NCBI RefSeq assembly: GCF_013155375.1 | Contig: NZ_JABJQY010000005.1 | Span: 413,191-477,190 of the forward strand | Reading direction: 5' to 3' | Length of the DNA stretch: 64,000 bases | Source of the DNA: Nocardioides sp. zg-1308 | Lineage (GTDB): Bacteria > Actinomycetota > Actinomycetes > Propionibacteriales > Nocardioidaceae | In this document: one piece after another, positions 24,630-32,986 of the stretch | How positions within the stretch are numbered: the first letter of the stretch is position 1 | How the letters are laid out: each line of letters begins with the position of its first letter | Position numbers and translations under genes: made by a program | The notes under the pieces: model-generated | Database searches by the model: none | What the model was told of the DNA's origin: nothing | Seen by the model: the letters and a program-made list of their open reading frames with translations, nothing else

Positions 24630-25997
24630 TCAGAGCCGCTCGAACCCACGGGCGAGCTCCCAGTCGGTGACCGCCGCGTCGTAGGCCGCCATCTCGACGT
24701 CGGCCATGTTGGCGTAGTGGTCCACGACCTCGTCGCCCAGGGCCTCGCGCACGACCGCGGAGGAGTGGAACAGCTCGCGGGCCCCGGCCATCGTGTGGGG
24801 CACGCGCGGCTTGTCCGAGGCGTACGCGTTGCCGGTCAGCTCCGGCTCCAGCTCGAGCTCCTCGTCGATGCCGTGCAGCCCGCCGGCGATCATCGCGGCG
24901 AGCGCGAGGTAGGGGTTGGCGTCGGCGCCGGGGATGCGGTTCTCCATCCGGGCCCCGGCGCCGCGGCCGACCAGCCGTACGGCGCAGGTGCGGTTGTCCG
25001 TGCCCCAGCCGATCGTGGTGGGGGCGAAGGACCCGTCGGCGAACCGCTTGTAGGAGTTGATGTTGGGCGCGAAGAACAACGTGAAGTCGGCCGCCGTCGC
25101 CAGCACCCCGGCGATGAAGCGGTCGTAGAGCGGCGTGCGCGCGCCGGTGTCCTCGTCCCAGAAGACGAGGTCGCCGTCCTCGCCCCGCAGCGACAGGTGG
25201 ATGTGGCACGAGCTGCCCTCGCGCTGGTTGGGCTTGGCCATGAAGGTCACCGACTTGCCGTGCAGCGCGGCGATCTCCTTGGCGCCGTTCTTGTAGACCA
25301 CGTGGTTGTCGGCCGTGGTGAGGGCGTCGTTGAAGAGGAACCCGATCTCGTGCTGCCCGAGGTTGCACTCGCCCTTGGCGCCCTCGACGTCCATGCCCGC
25401 GGCGTACATGTGGTTGCGGATGTCGCGCAGCAGCGGCTCCACCCGTGAGGTGCCGAGGATGGAGTAGTCGACGTTGTACTGGTTGGCGGGCACGAGGTCG
25501 CGGTAGCCCTTGCGCCAGGCCTCCTCGTAGGTGTCCTCGTAGACGACGAGCTCCAGCTCCGTGCCGGCCATCGCGACGAGGCCGCGCTCGGCGAGGCGGT
25601 CGAGCTGGGCCTGGAGGATCGCCCGGGGGCTGGCGGCGACCGGGCGGTGGTCGGCCCACTCGAGGTCGCACTGCACCATCGCCGTGGCCGGCAGCCACGG
25701 CAGCAGGCGGATCGTCCGCTCGTCCATGACGAACTCCATGTCGCCGTAGCCCTGCTCCCACGACGTCATGGCGTAGCCGTCGACGGTGTTCATGTCGACG
25801 TCGACCGCCAGCAGGTAGTTGCAGCCCTCGGTGCCGTGGCCGACGACGTGGTCGACGAAGTACTGCCCGTGCAGGCGCTTGCCCTGCAGCCGTCCCTGCA
25901 TGTCGGTGAAGGCGAGGACCACGGTGTCGACCTCGCCGGCGTCGATGCGCTGGCACAGTCCCTCCATGGTGAGGTGGCGGTCGTTGCGGGTGCTCAC
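24630..25997 (-). CDS. Glutamine synthetase family protein (probable gamma-glutamylpolyamine or related synthetase)
   Basis: A 455-residue ATP-dependent ligase with the glutamine synthetase catalytic fold: GTELELVVYE (Glu ligands), EGAKGECNLGQHEIGF, SSCHIHLSL and the C-terminal RMENRIPGADANPYL. It lacks the adenylylation Tyr motif of housekeeping GlnA. Paralogues of this type (PuuA in E. coli, GlnA3/GlnA4 in Streptomyces) join glutamate to polyamines or ethanolamine. The neighbouring hydrolase, aldehyde dehydrogenase and APC permease fit such a pathway. The GTG at 25997 (VSTRNDRHLTMEG) is chosen as the start. Confidence 0.87.
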   Translation of the reverse strand: MSTRNDRHLTMEGLCQRIDAGEVDTVVLAFTDMQGRLQGKRLHGQYFVDHVVGHGTEGCNYLLAVDVDMNTVDGYAMTSWEQGYGDMEFVMDERTIRLLPWLPATAMVQCDLEWADHRPVAASPRAILQAQLDRLAERGLVAMAGTELELVVYEDTYEEAWRKGYRDLVPANQYNVDYSILGTSRVEPLLRDIRNHMYAAGMDVEGAKGECNLGQHEIGFLFNDALTTADNHVVYKNGAKEIAALHGKSVTFMAKPNQREGSSCHIHLSLRGEDGDLVFWDEDTGARTPLYDRFIAGVLATAADFTLFFAPNINSYKRFADGSFAPTTIGWGTDNRTCAVRLVGRGAGARMENRIPGADANPYLALAAMIAGGLHGIDEELELEPELTGNAYASDKPRVPHTMAGARELFHSSAVVREALGDEVVDHYANMADVEMAAYDAAVTDWELARGFERL

Positions 25998-26047
25998 GGT
26001 GGCTCCTGGGTCTCCGGGTGCGTCCGGCGTGTCGGGCTCGGTCGTCG

Positions 26048-26782
26048 TCAGACGAGCAGGCCGCGCAGCAGCGCCGCCGTGTCGTCGCAGTGGTCCTCCA
26101 TCACCGTGCGGGCCCGGTCGGGGCGCCCACCGAGGATGGCCGTGCAGATCAGGCGGTGCTGGCGGTGCGAGTGGCCGATGTTGGGCTCGAGCGAGGGGAT
26201 CGCCCCCAGCATGGAGTCGAGGGTGGACTGCACCGAGGTGACCGCCTCCTGCAGCCGCGCCGAGCCGCTGAGCGCGGCGATGGTCAGGTGCAGCCGCGAG
26301 TCCGCCTGCCGGTGCGCGCGCTTGCCGGACGCGTCGTGGACGGCGGCCTCCGTGGCGGCGAGGCGGTCGCGGTCGGTGTCGGCGAGCGCGTGGCTCGCGG
26401 CGAGGTGGGCGGCTCCGGGCTCGACGACCCGCCGGAACTCGAGCGCGTCGAGCCACTCCGACTTGGTGGCGGCGGACAGCCGCGACAACCCGCCGCGGAA
26501 CCGGGCGCGGGCCTGCGACGTGACGGTGGACCCGCCACCGCGGCCGCGCCTGGTCTCGACCAGCCCCGCCTGTCGCAGGGCGGCGATCGCCTCGCGCAGG
26601 GTGGCCCGGCTCACGGCGAGCCGCTCGGCGAGCTCGCGCTCGGGCGGGAGGAGACTGCCGACGGGGTAGACCCCGAGGCGGATCGCGGTCGCCAGCTGCT
26701 CCACGCATCCCTCGAAGGCGTGGTGGCCGCGCACCGGCCGGAGCACCGCGTCCGTGAGGTGCTCGTGGGGCTGGGCCGTCAT
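26048..26782 (-). CDS. FadR/GntR family transcriptional regulator
   Basis: A 244-residue regulator. The N-terminal winged helix (AIRLGVYPVGSLLPPERELAERLAVSRATLREAIAALR, with the wing ETRRGRGGGS) is typical of GntR proteins. The C-terminal ~150 residues form an all-helical FCD effector domain (ALEFRRVVEPGAAHLAA, DSRLHLTIAALSG). It heads the minus-strand catabolic genes and is divergent from the permease, so it most likely senses the substrate and represses both units through the inverted repeat at 26819-26836. ATG at 26782 is preferred to an upstream TTG. Confidence 0.88.
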   Translation of the reverse strand: MTAQPHEHLTDAVLRPVRGHHAFEGCVEQLATAIRLGVYPVGSLLPPERELAERLAVSRATLREAIAALRQAGLVETRRGRGGGSTVTSQARARFRGGLSRLSAATKSEWLDALEFRRVVEPGAAHLAASHALADTDRDRLAATEAAVHDASGKRAHRQADSRLHLTIAALSGSARLQEAVTSVQSTLDSMLGAIPSLEPNIGHSHRQHRLICTAILGGRPDRARTVMEDHCDDTAALLRGLLV

Positions 26783-26818
26783 GCGGGCCAGTCTGTGCAC
26801 GGCAGGGCCACACGTCAA

Positions 26819-26836
26819 TGGTCAGAGTTCAGACCA
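26819..26836. promoter_or_regulatory. Probable GntR/FadR operator
   Basis: An inverted repeat TGGTC (26819-26823) and GACCA (26832-26836) is separated by 8 bases. It is built on the TGGTC/GACCA half-sites common to FadR-type regulators. It lies 37 bases before the gntR start and 80 bases before the permease start, suitable for control of both divergent transcripts. Confidence 0.6.
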
Positions 26837-26916
26837 ATTTCTGCTCGGACCCTTTACGGCCCCTGCGGGCGGGTCTACGGTGCCGAACACCCACTGACGC
26901 CCCGAGAGGTGTGCCC

Positions 26917-28494
26917 ATGTCCGCTGCAGAGACCGCTGGATCCGCTGGAGAGTCCTCGCGCGAACGCGAGCTGACCGATGACGAGAAGCACCTCGCGAAG
27001 CTGGGGTACTCGCAGGAGCTGAGCCGCAGCTGGTCGAGCTTCTCCAACTTCGCCATCTCGTTCTCGATCATCTCGATCCTGGCCGGCTGCTTCACCACCT
27101 TCGGGCAGGCCTGGAACAACGGCGGGCCCATCGCCATCTCGTGGGGCTGGCCGATCATCTCGGCGTTCATCCTCATCATCGGCTTCACCCTCAGCGAGCT
27201 CGTGTCGGCCTATCCGACGTCCGGCGGCATCTACTGGTGGGCCGCCAAGCTCGGTGGTCCGGCCGCCGGCTTCTTCACCGGGTGGCTCAACCTCATCGGG
27301 CTGCTCGCGGTGACGGCCAGCGTCGCCTACGGCGCGGCCACCTTCCTCGACCTGACGATCAGCACGATCAGCACGAGCTGGGCCGACGGCTACTCACTCA
27401 CCCGGGTCTTCCTGATCTTCGTCGCCATCCTCGCCCTGGCGTCGGTGCTCAACATCTTCAGCGGCCACCTGCTCGCCGTCATCAACAACATCTCGGTGTG
27501 GTGGCACGTCGCCGGCGCGGCGATCGTCATCCTGGTGCTGATCATCGTGCCGCCCACGCACCAGAGCCTCGACTTCGTCTTCACCGAGCGGATCAACAAC
27601 TCCGGCTTCAGCAGCGGCGCCTACTGGTTCCTGGTGCTGCCGCTCGGCTTCCTGCTCACGCAGTACACGATCACCGGCTTCGACGCCTCCGCCCACCTCT
27701 CCGAGGAGACCCAGGGCGCCGCCGAGGGCGCCGCCAAGGGCATCTGGCGCTCGATCTTCTACTCCGCCATCGGCGGCTACGTCCTCCTGCTGGCGTTCCT
27801 CTTCGCCGTCCAGGACCCGCAGGGGGTGAGCGACGGCTTCGGTGCCGTGGACGTCATCTTCGGCCAGGCGCTGCCCGACGGCTGGCACTTCCTCATCTTG
27901 CTCATCTCGACGGCCGGCCAGCTGTTCTGCACCACGGCGTGCCTGACCAGCGCCTCGCGGATGACGTTCGCGTTCAGCCGCGACGGCGCCATCCCGGGAT
28001 CGAGGTGGCTCTCCACGGTCAACAAGACGACCAGGATCCCGGCCAACGCGGTCATGTTCGTAGCGGTCATCGGCGCGATCATCACCCTCCCCGCGCTGAA
28101 GAGCATCGGTGGCGTGCCGGTCGCGTTCTACGCCGTCGTCTCCGTCGCGGTCATCGGGCTCTACCTGTCGTTCCTGATCCCGATCTACCTGCGCTGGCGC
28201 ATCGGCGACGCCTTCGAGGCGGGCACCTGGACCAACGGCGCGAAGTACAAGTGGATGAACCTCGTGGCGGTGGTCGAGATCGCGATCATCTCGGTCTACT
28301 TCGTGCTGCCGTTCACCCCGGCCGGCGTGCCGTTCAGCGACGAGTTCGCCTGGAGCAGCGTCAACTACGCGCCGGTCCTCACCATCGGCACGCTCATCGT
28401 GCTGGCGATCTGGTGGAACGTCTCGGCCAAGCGCTGGTTCACCGGCCCCAAGAACACGATCGACGACGCCGTCGTCAACGCCTTCGACGACTGA
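26917..28494 (+). CDS. APC family amino acid/amine permease
   Basis: A 525-residue integral membrane transporter with about 12 hydrophobic segments. After a charged cytoplasmic N-terminus, YSQELSRSWSSFSNFAISFS and the block GFTLSELVSAYPTSGGIYWW are typical of the amino acid/choline branch of the APC superfamily (GABA, choline, ethanolamine and polyamine-like substrates). TGFDASAHLSEET is the conserved helix-6/7 region. It probably imports the amine degraded by the divergent gene set. ATG at 26917 lies after GAGAGGTG, and the operator-like repeat is 80 bases upstream. Confidence 0.9.
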   Translation: MSAAETAGSAGESSRERELTDDEKHLAKLGYSQELSRSWSSFSNFAISFSIISILAGCFTTFGQAWNNGGPIAISWGWPIISAFILIIGFTLSELVSAYPTSGGIYWWAAKLGGPAAGFFTGWLNLIGLLAVTASVAYGAATFLDLTISTISTSWADGYSLTRVFLIFVAILALASVLNIFSGHLLAVINNISVWWHVAGAAIVILVLIIVPPTHQSLDFVFTERINNSGFSSGAYWFLVLPLGFLLTQYTITGFDASAHLSEETQGAAEGAAKGIWRSIFYSAIGGYVLLLAFLFAVQDPQGVSDGFGAVDVIFGQALPDGWHFLILLISTAGQLFCTTACLTSASRMTFAFSRDGAIPGSRWLSTVNKTTRIPANAVMFVAVIGAIITLPALKSIGGVPVAFYAVVSVAVIGLYLSFLIPIYLRWRIGDAFEAGTWTNGAKYKWMNLVAVVEIAIISVYFVLPFTPAGVPFSDEFAWSSVNYAPVLTIGTLIVLAIWWNVSAKRWFTGPKNTIDDAVVNAFDD

Positions 28495-28504
28495 GCCGTA
28501 CGAG

Positions 28505-28536
28505 CTGCTCGCCCTCGCTCAGGTGAGGGCGAGCAG
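28505..28536. terminator. Convergent-gene hairpin terminator
   Basis: Twelve-base arms CTGCTCGCCCTC (28505-28516) and GAGGGCGAGCAG (28525-28536) with an 8-base loop form a perfect stem between the permease and the GAP-family gene. The right arm lies inside the latter's last codons. It could act in either direction. Confidence 0.65.
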
Positions 28537-29196
28537 ACCGTCGACCAGGAGCACCGTCCCCACCAGCACGGCGACCGCCGCCCACACCGCGGGACCGGCG
28601 CGCACGACCCGGTCGCGCAGCATCGCCAGCCGGACCTGCGCGTCCCCGGGACGGCGGGCGTAGTAGCCGAACATGCCCGCCACCGTGGCGGTGGAGGCGA
28701 CGGTGAACACCGCGAAGGCGACGGCGACCACCACCAGGGACACCTGGTCACGCACCACGACCAGCGCGGCGGCGCTGGTGAGCGCCCACGGCTGCTTCAG
28801 CACGCCGACGGTGGCAGCGCCGAGGGGCGTGAGGTTGGCCATCCGGCTGACGAGCCGCTGAGTCCCCCTCGAGGACCCCGCCGGGTCCGGGGAGCCCGGC
28901 GGGTCGGTCGCGCGCCGGCTCCACCTCCGCGCTCCGAACCACAGCAGGCCCGCGCCCAGCAGCGTCTCCAGCACCGCCACCGACGTGCGTCCGTCGCCGC
29001 GCTCCGTGGTGCCCGAGGCCGCCACCGCGTAGCTCGCGGTGAAGACGACGGTCAGCGAGAGGACCCACCCGGTGAGGAACGCCGCCGCGTTGACGCGAGC
29101 CCTCGCCGTGCCGAGCACCAGGACGAACACGACGATCGTCGCCGGGGACAGGCTCGCCATGAGGCCCAGGAGGAGGACCGGCAGGATCAGGCTCAC
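28519..29196 (-). CDS. GAP family (Sap-like) membrane protein
   Basis: A 225-residue membrane protein with six hydrophobic segments. The first, LILPVLLLGLMASLSPATIVVFVLVL, carries the SPxxI motif shared with LysE/GAP-type transporters. A basic loop (ARRWSRRATDPPGSPDP) precedes the second half (MANLTPLGAATVGVLKQPWAL). Mycobacterial relatives (Sap, GAP proteins) help move glycolipids across the membrane; the substrate here is unknown. GTG start at 29196 follows GAGAGGGG. Confidence 0.78.
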   Translation of the reverse strand: MSLILPVLLLGLMASLSPATIVVFVLVLGTARARVNAAAFLTGWVLSLTVVFTASYAVAASGTTERGDGRTSVAVLETLLGAGLLWFGARRWSRRATDPPGSPDPAGSSRGTQRLVSRMANLTPLGAATVGVLKQPWALTSAAALVVVRDQVSLVVVAVAFAVFTVASTATVAGMFGYYARRPGDAQVRLAMLRDRVVRAGPAVWAAVAVLVGTVLLVDGLLALT

Positions 29197-29306
29197 GGTG
29201 CCCCTCTCTCGTCCCGCTCGCCCCGGTGTGGCGGCGCAGTCCGTCCCACCGTGCCCGGTCGGGCGACCCGGCGCCTGACCTGCCACGGGTGACGCATCCG
29301 GGATGC

Positions 29307-29339
29307 GAAGAACCCCAGGTCGACGACCTGGGGTTCTTC
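29307..29339 (-). terminator. Terminator downstream of tRNA-Leu
   Basis: GAAGAACCCCAGGTCG (29307-29322) and its exact complement (29324-29339) flank a single base, giving a very strong hairpin just beyond the 3' end of tRNA-Leu. The transcript side ends in a pyrimidine-rich UUCUUC. Confidence 0.8.
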
Positions 29340-29342
29340 CTG

Positions 29343-29430
29343 TGTGTCCGAGGGGGGACTTGAACCCCCACGCCCTAATACGGGCACTAGCACCTCAAGC
29401 TAGCGCGTCTGCCAATTCCGCCACCCGGAC
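29343..29430 (-). tRNA. tRNA-Leu (anticodon GAG)
   Basis: On the minus strand the gene starts GTCCGGG and ends CTCGGAC plus discriminator A, giving a seven-pair acceptor stem. The D-arm has GGAATTGGCAGAC, the anticodon stem CTAGC/GCTAG encloses loop TTGAGGT (anticodon GAG), a long variable arm GCCCGTATTAGGGC marks a class II tRNA, and GTTCAAGTC is the T loop. The CCA end is not encoded. Confidence 0.97.
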
Positions 29431-29511
29431 GAGTGCTGGAGAACAGTAGCAAAGCGGATGGCTCGACATCGCATCGGGGTTGGTGCGCACTCGTGGGGCA
29501 GGATGGACGGC

Positions 29512-30843
29512 ATGGACCAGGCGCCCACCGACCGTTCGCAGGACCTGTCGTACGACCCCGCAGCGGAGGTCGTCGAGCTGTGCCAGCAGCTCATCGGCAT
29601 CGACACCTCCAACTACGGCACCGACGACGGACCGGGGGAGCGCAAGGCCGCGGAGCACGTCGCGGCGCTGCTCGACGAGGTCGGGATCGAGGCCCAGCTC
29701 CTCGAGGGACAGCCCGGCCGCACCAACGTCGTGGCGCGCTGGGGCGGCGGCGACGGCCGCGCCCCGCTGCTGCTCCACGGCCACCTCGACGTCGTACCCG
29801 CCGAGGCGTCCGACTGGCAGGTGGACCCCTTCAGCGGGGAGATCAAGGACGGCCAGGTGTGGGGCCGCGGCGCCGTCGACATGAAGGACTTCGACGCGAT
29901 GCTGCTGAGCGTCGTCCGGGCGCGCGCCGCCGCCGGCGCGGCGCCCCAACGTGAGGTCGTGCTGTGCTTCACCGCCGACGAGGAGGCGGGCGGGGGCCAC
30001 GGCGCCAAGCTGCTCGTCGAGCAGCACGCCGACCTGCTCGCCGACTGCACCGAGGCGGTCGGGGAGGTCGGCGGGTTCTCCGCGACGATCCGCGGCCGGC
30101 GGGTCTACCTCATCGAGGCCGCCGAGAAGGGCATGGCCTGGATGCGGCTCACCGCCCGCGGACGGGCCGGCCACGGCTCGATGATCAACGACGACAACGC
30201 CGTGACCCGCCTGGCCGGTGCCGTGGCCCGCATCGGCGCCCACCAGTGGCCCGTCCGGCTGACCCCGACGATGGAGGTCCTGCTGGCCACCGTCGGCGAG
30301 CTCGCCGGCACCGAGGCCACGCCCGAGAACGCCGAGGCCCTCGTCGAGGAGTTCGGCGACGCCGCCCGGATGCTCGGTGCGGTCATCCGCAACACCGCCA
30401 ACCCCACCATGCTCCGCGCCGGCTACAAGACCAACGTCATCCCCACGGAGGCCCAGGCCACGGTCGACGGCCGGTTCCTGCCGGGCTACGAGGACGAGTT
30501 CTTCGCGACGCTGCACGAGCTGGCCGGCGACGGGATCGAGTTCGACTTCGAGTCCAAGCAGGACCCCTGGGAGACGCCGTACGACGGCGACCTGGTGACC
30601 GCCATGACCCGCAGCCTGCTCGCCGAGGACCCCGACGCCCTCGTCGCGCCCTACCTGATGAGCGGGGGCACCGACGCCAAGCACTTCCGCAAGCTCGGGA
30701 TGCGGTCCTACGGCTTCGCACCCCTCCGGCTCCCCGCCGAGCTCGACTTCACCGCGTTGTTCCACGGCGTCGACGAGCGGGTCCCGGTGGACGCGCTCGA
30801 GTTCGGGGCGCGGGTCTTCGACCGGTTCCTCGAGCAGGCCTGA
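29512..30843 (+). CDS. M20/M25/M40 family metallo-hydrolase (dipeptidase-like)
   Basis: A 443-residue zinc peptidase. Metal sites are LLLHGHLDVVP (His and Asp), the bridging Asp in WGRGAVDMKD, and FTADEEAGGGHG (general-base Glu). Then the dimerisation domain (AGHGSM) and a C-terminal GGTDAKHF with the last His are seen. It most resembles carboxypeptidase/succinyl-diaminopimelate desuccinylase-type M20 proteins that hydrolyse dipeptides or N-acyl amino acids. The ATG at 29512 is 9 bases after GGGGCAGG; an ATG at 29503 would leave no spacing. The gene is monocistronic, ending before two tandem hairpins. Confidence 0.88.
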   Translation: MDQAPTDRSQDLSYDPAAEVVELCQQLIGIDTSNYGTDDGPGERKAAEHVAALLDEVGIEAQLLEGQPGRTNVVARWGGGDGRAPLLLHGHLDVVPAEASDWQVDPFSGEIKDGQVWGRGAVDMKDFDAMLLSVVRARAAAGAAPQREVVLCFTADEEAGGGHGAKLLVEQHADLLADCTEAVGEVGGFSATIRGRRVYLIEAAEKGMAWMRLTARGRAGHGSMINDDNAVTRLAGAVARIGAHQWPVRLTPTMEVLLATVGELAGTEATPENAEALVEEFGDAARMLGAVIRNTANPTMLRAGYKTNVIPTEAQATVDGRFLPGYEDEFFATLHELAGDGIEFDFESKQDPWETPYDGDLVTAMTRSLLAEDPDALVAPYLMSGGTDAKHFRKLGMRSYGFAPLRLPAELDFTALFHGVDERVPVDALEFGARVFDRFLEQA

Positions 30844-30860
30844 CCTCTCGAGGGACTTTC

Positions 30861-30922
30861 GAACATCTGGGGGTGTGCACGCCCCCAGAAGTTCCGGTTT
30901 CCCCGCCTGTGCGGGGAAACCG
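30861..30922 (+). terminator. Two adjacent strong hairpins after the M20 peptidase
   Basis: The first inverted repeat (30861-30894) pairs GAAC-A-TCTGGGGG with CCCCCAGA-A-GTTC around an 8-base loop. The second (30895-30922) pairs CGGTTTCCCCGC with GCGGGGAAACCG around CTGT. They abut with no base between. They probably stop transcription from the peptidase gene before the rib leader, but their symmetry could also mark a dispersed palindromic repeat. The rest of the 425-base gap (30923-31053) shows only a small hairpin at 31029-31044. Confidence 0.65.
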
Positions 30923-31053
30923 AGCCGGCCCCGGCAACCCGCGCGGATCACGACAGCCCCCACCGCCCACCCCCTCGGTGGTGTCGCGCACGCCACAGCC
31001 GGACACGGGTGAGGGAATGCGCCACGCTGTGGCACAGTTGCCACCGCAAGAGC

Positions 31054-31181
31054 TTGCGTGCTCTGGGGGCGGTGGAACTCCGCACCGGCGGTCACAGTCC
31101 GCGACCCGGCCACATCCAGTGGCCGGTTGACCAGGTGGAAATCCTGGACCGACGGTCACAGTCCGGATGAGAAGTGCACGC
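31054..31181 (+). ncRNA. FMN riboswitch (RFN element)
   Basis: The conserved RFN core is present: GGCGGTGGAACTCC, CGGCGGTCACAGTCC, GGTGGAAATCCTGGACC and GACGGTCACAGTCCGGATGA. The closing P1 stem pairs GCGTGC (31056-31061) with GCACGC (31176-31181). A downstream GC-rich hairpin (31191-31220; GCGCGCC..CCCGA with TCGGGGGCGCGC) is the likely expression platform. When FMN is bound, the rib operon starting at 31269 should be shut down. Confidence 0.96.
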
Positions 31182-31268
31182 TGACGGCTCGCGCGCCGTC
31201 CCGACCAGTCGGGGGCGCGCCCCGTCGCCCGCCCCCCGTGAGTCCGCACCACCGGACCGGAGGCGGAG

Positions 31269-32357
31269 ATGACGACCAGCGAGGCAGAGCGCAGCGCCAT
31301 GCGGCGCGCCCTGGCGCTCGCCGCCACCCCCGGCGTGCCCCTCGGACCCAACCCGCGCGTCGGCTGCGTGCTCCTCGCTCCCGACGGCACGATGGTCGCC
31401 GAGGGGTTCCACCGCGGAGCCGGCTCGCCGCACGCCGAGGTGGACGCGCTGGCACGGGCCGGGGCGGCGGCGCGGGGCGCGACCGCGGTCGTCACCCTCG
31501 AGCCGTGCAACCACACCGGCCGGACCGGTCCGTGCAGCGAGGCGCTGCTGACAGCGGGCGTGTCCCGCGTCGTCTTCGCGCAGGCCGACGCCAACCCCGT
31601 CGCGCGAGGTGGCGGCCACCGCCTGCGCCAGGCCGGGGTCGAGGTCGTGGGCGGCGTGCTGGCCGACGAGGCGCGGGCCGTCAACGAGGTGTGGACCTTC
31701 GCCGTGACCTCCGGGCGGCCCTTCGTCACCTGGAAGTTCGCCACCACGCTCGACGGTCGCAGCGCCGCTGCCGACGGCACCAGCCGATGGGTCTCCAGCC
31801 GCGCCGCGCGGCTCGACACCCACCGGCTGCGGGCGCTGTGCGACACGATGCTGGTCGGGACCAACACCGTCGAGGTCGACGACCCGGCGCTCACCGTCCG
31901 CGACGAGGCCGACGAGCCGCTCGACGTCCAGCCGCTGCGAGCAGTGATGGGCCTGCGCGACCTCGCGCCCGATCGGCGCGTCCTCGACGACCGCGCCGAG
32001 ACCGTGCACCTCCGCACCCGCGACCCCCACGAGGCGCTCGGAGCGTTGTTCGCCCGCGACCGCCAGCACGTCTTCCTCGAGGGCGGGCCGACCCTCGCGC
32101 GCGCCTTCCTCACCGCCGGCCTCGTCGACGAGGTCGTCACCTACGTCGCCCCGATGCTGCTCGGCGCGGGGGCCAGCGCCGTCGCCGACCTGGGCATCGG
32201 CACCATCGCTGCCGCCGTGCACCTGGACGTGAGCGACGTGACCGTGCTGCCCGGGGACGACGGTGAGGACACCAACGTCCGCCTCACCATGACCCCCGGC
32301 CCGACTCCCGGTCGGACTTCCAGCCCCACTCCCAGCCCCACCCCCAGGAGGACCTGA
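31269..32357 (+). CDS. ribD: Bifunctional diaminohydroxyphosphoribosylaminopyrimidine deaminase/5-amino-6-(5-phosphoribosylamino)uracil reductase
   Basis: A 362-residue RibD catalysing steps two and three of riboflavin synthesis. The N-terminal deaminase domain has the zinc site SPHAEVDA and EPCNHTGRTGPC. The C-terminal NADPH-dependent reductase begins near residue 150 (FVTWKFATTLDGRSAA, SRWVSS) and includes VGTNTVEVDDP and FLEGGPTLARAFL. The last ~25 residues are a Pro/Thr/Ser-rich tail (PTPSPTP) beyond the fold. First gene after the FMN riboswitch; its stop overlaps the ribE ATG by one base (TGATG). Confidence 0.95.
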   Translation: MTTSEAERSAMRRALALAATPGVPLGPNPRVGCVLLAPDGTMVAEGFHRGAGSPHAEVDALARAGAAARGATAVVTLEPCNHTGRTGPCSEALLTAGVSRVVFAQADANPVARGGGHRLRQAGVEVVGGVLADEARAVNEVWTFAVTSGRPFVTWKFATTLDGRSAAADGTSRWVSSRAARLDTHRLRALCDTMLVGTNTVEVDDPALTVRDEADEPLDVQPLRAVMGLRDLAPDRRVLDDRAETVHLRTRDPHEALGALFARDRQHVFLEGGPTLARAFLTAGLVDEVVTYVAPMLLGAGASAVADLGIGTIAAAVHLDVSDVTVLPGDDGEDTNVRLTMTPGPTPGRTSSPTPSPTPRRT

Positions 32358-32986
32358 TGTTCACCGGCATCGTCGAGGAGCTCGGCACCATCGCCGAGGT
32401 CACCGACCAGGGTGACGCCATCCGGCTCACCGTCGAGGCGAGCACGGTGCTCGAGGGCACCGTCCTCGGCGACTCGATCTCGGTCAACGGCTGCTGCCTC
32501 ACCGTCTCCGCCCTCGACGAGGGGCGGTGGACCGCCGACCTCATGCAGGAGACGCTCGACAAGACGTCGCTGAGGGGCGCCGCACCGGGGGACCGGGTCA
32601 ACCTGGAGCGCGCGGTCACCGTCGACAAGCGGCTGGGCGGCCACATCGTCCAGGGCCACGTCGACGGCGTCGGCGAGATCGTCTCCCGCTCGCCCAGCGA
32701 GCACTGGGACGTCGTCGAGATCTCCCTTCCCATCCACCTCTCGCGCTACCTCGTCGACAAGGGCTCGATCACCGTCGACGGCGTCAGCCTGACGCTCGTC
32801 GAGGTCCACGACGCGAGCTTCACCGTCAGCCTGATCCCCGAGACGCTCGCCCGTACGACGCTCGGCAGCCGCCGCGTCGGCGACCTGGTCAACCTCGAGG
32901 CCGACGTCATCGCCAAGCACGTCGAGAAGCTGCTCGGCGGCTACCTCCCCACCTCCACGCCCACTGCGAACGACGAGGAAGAATGA
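32357..32986 (+). CDS. ribE: Riboflavin synthase alpha chain
   Basis: A 209-residue riboflavin synthase with the two tandem lumazine-binding barrels of the family. MFTGIVEELG opens the first barrel, with VNGCCLTV in it. The second contains GHIVQGHVDGVG and ITVDGVSLTL. It converts two 6,7-dimethyl-8-ribityllumazine molecules to riboflavin and a pyrimidine in the cytoplasm, in complex with the RibH capsid encoded last in this operon. It overlaps ribD by one base and ribM by four (ATGA). Confidence 0.95.
   Translation: MFTGIVEELGTIAEVTDQGDAIRLTVEASTVLEGTVLGDSISVNGCCLTVSALDEGRWTADLMQETLDKTSLRGAAPGDRVNLERAVTVDKRLGGHIVQGHVDGVGEIVSRSPSEHWDVVEISLPIHLSRYLVDKGSITVDGVSLTLVEVHDASFTVSLIPETLARTTLGSRRVGDLVNLEADVIAKHVEKLLGGYLPTSTPTANDEEE

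Noticed and set aside
24630..26813. A single very long minus-strand frame joining the GntR gene region to the GS-like ligase
   Set aside because: The upstream half is an antisense-like shadow in a different frame from the regulator; the ligase has its own GTG start at 25997.
31029..31044. GTGGCACAGTTGCCAC looked like a second sigma-54 promoter
   Set aside because: The GG-to-GC spacing is 7 rather than the required 10 bases; it is a small hairpin.
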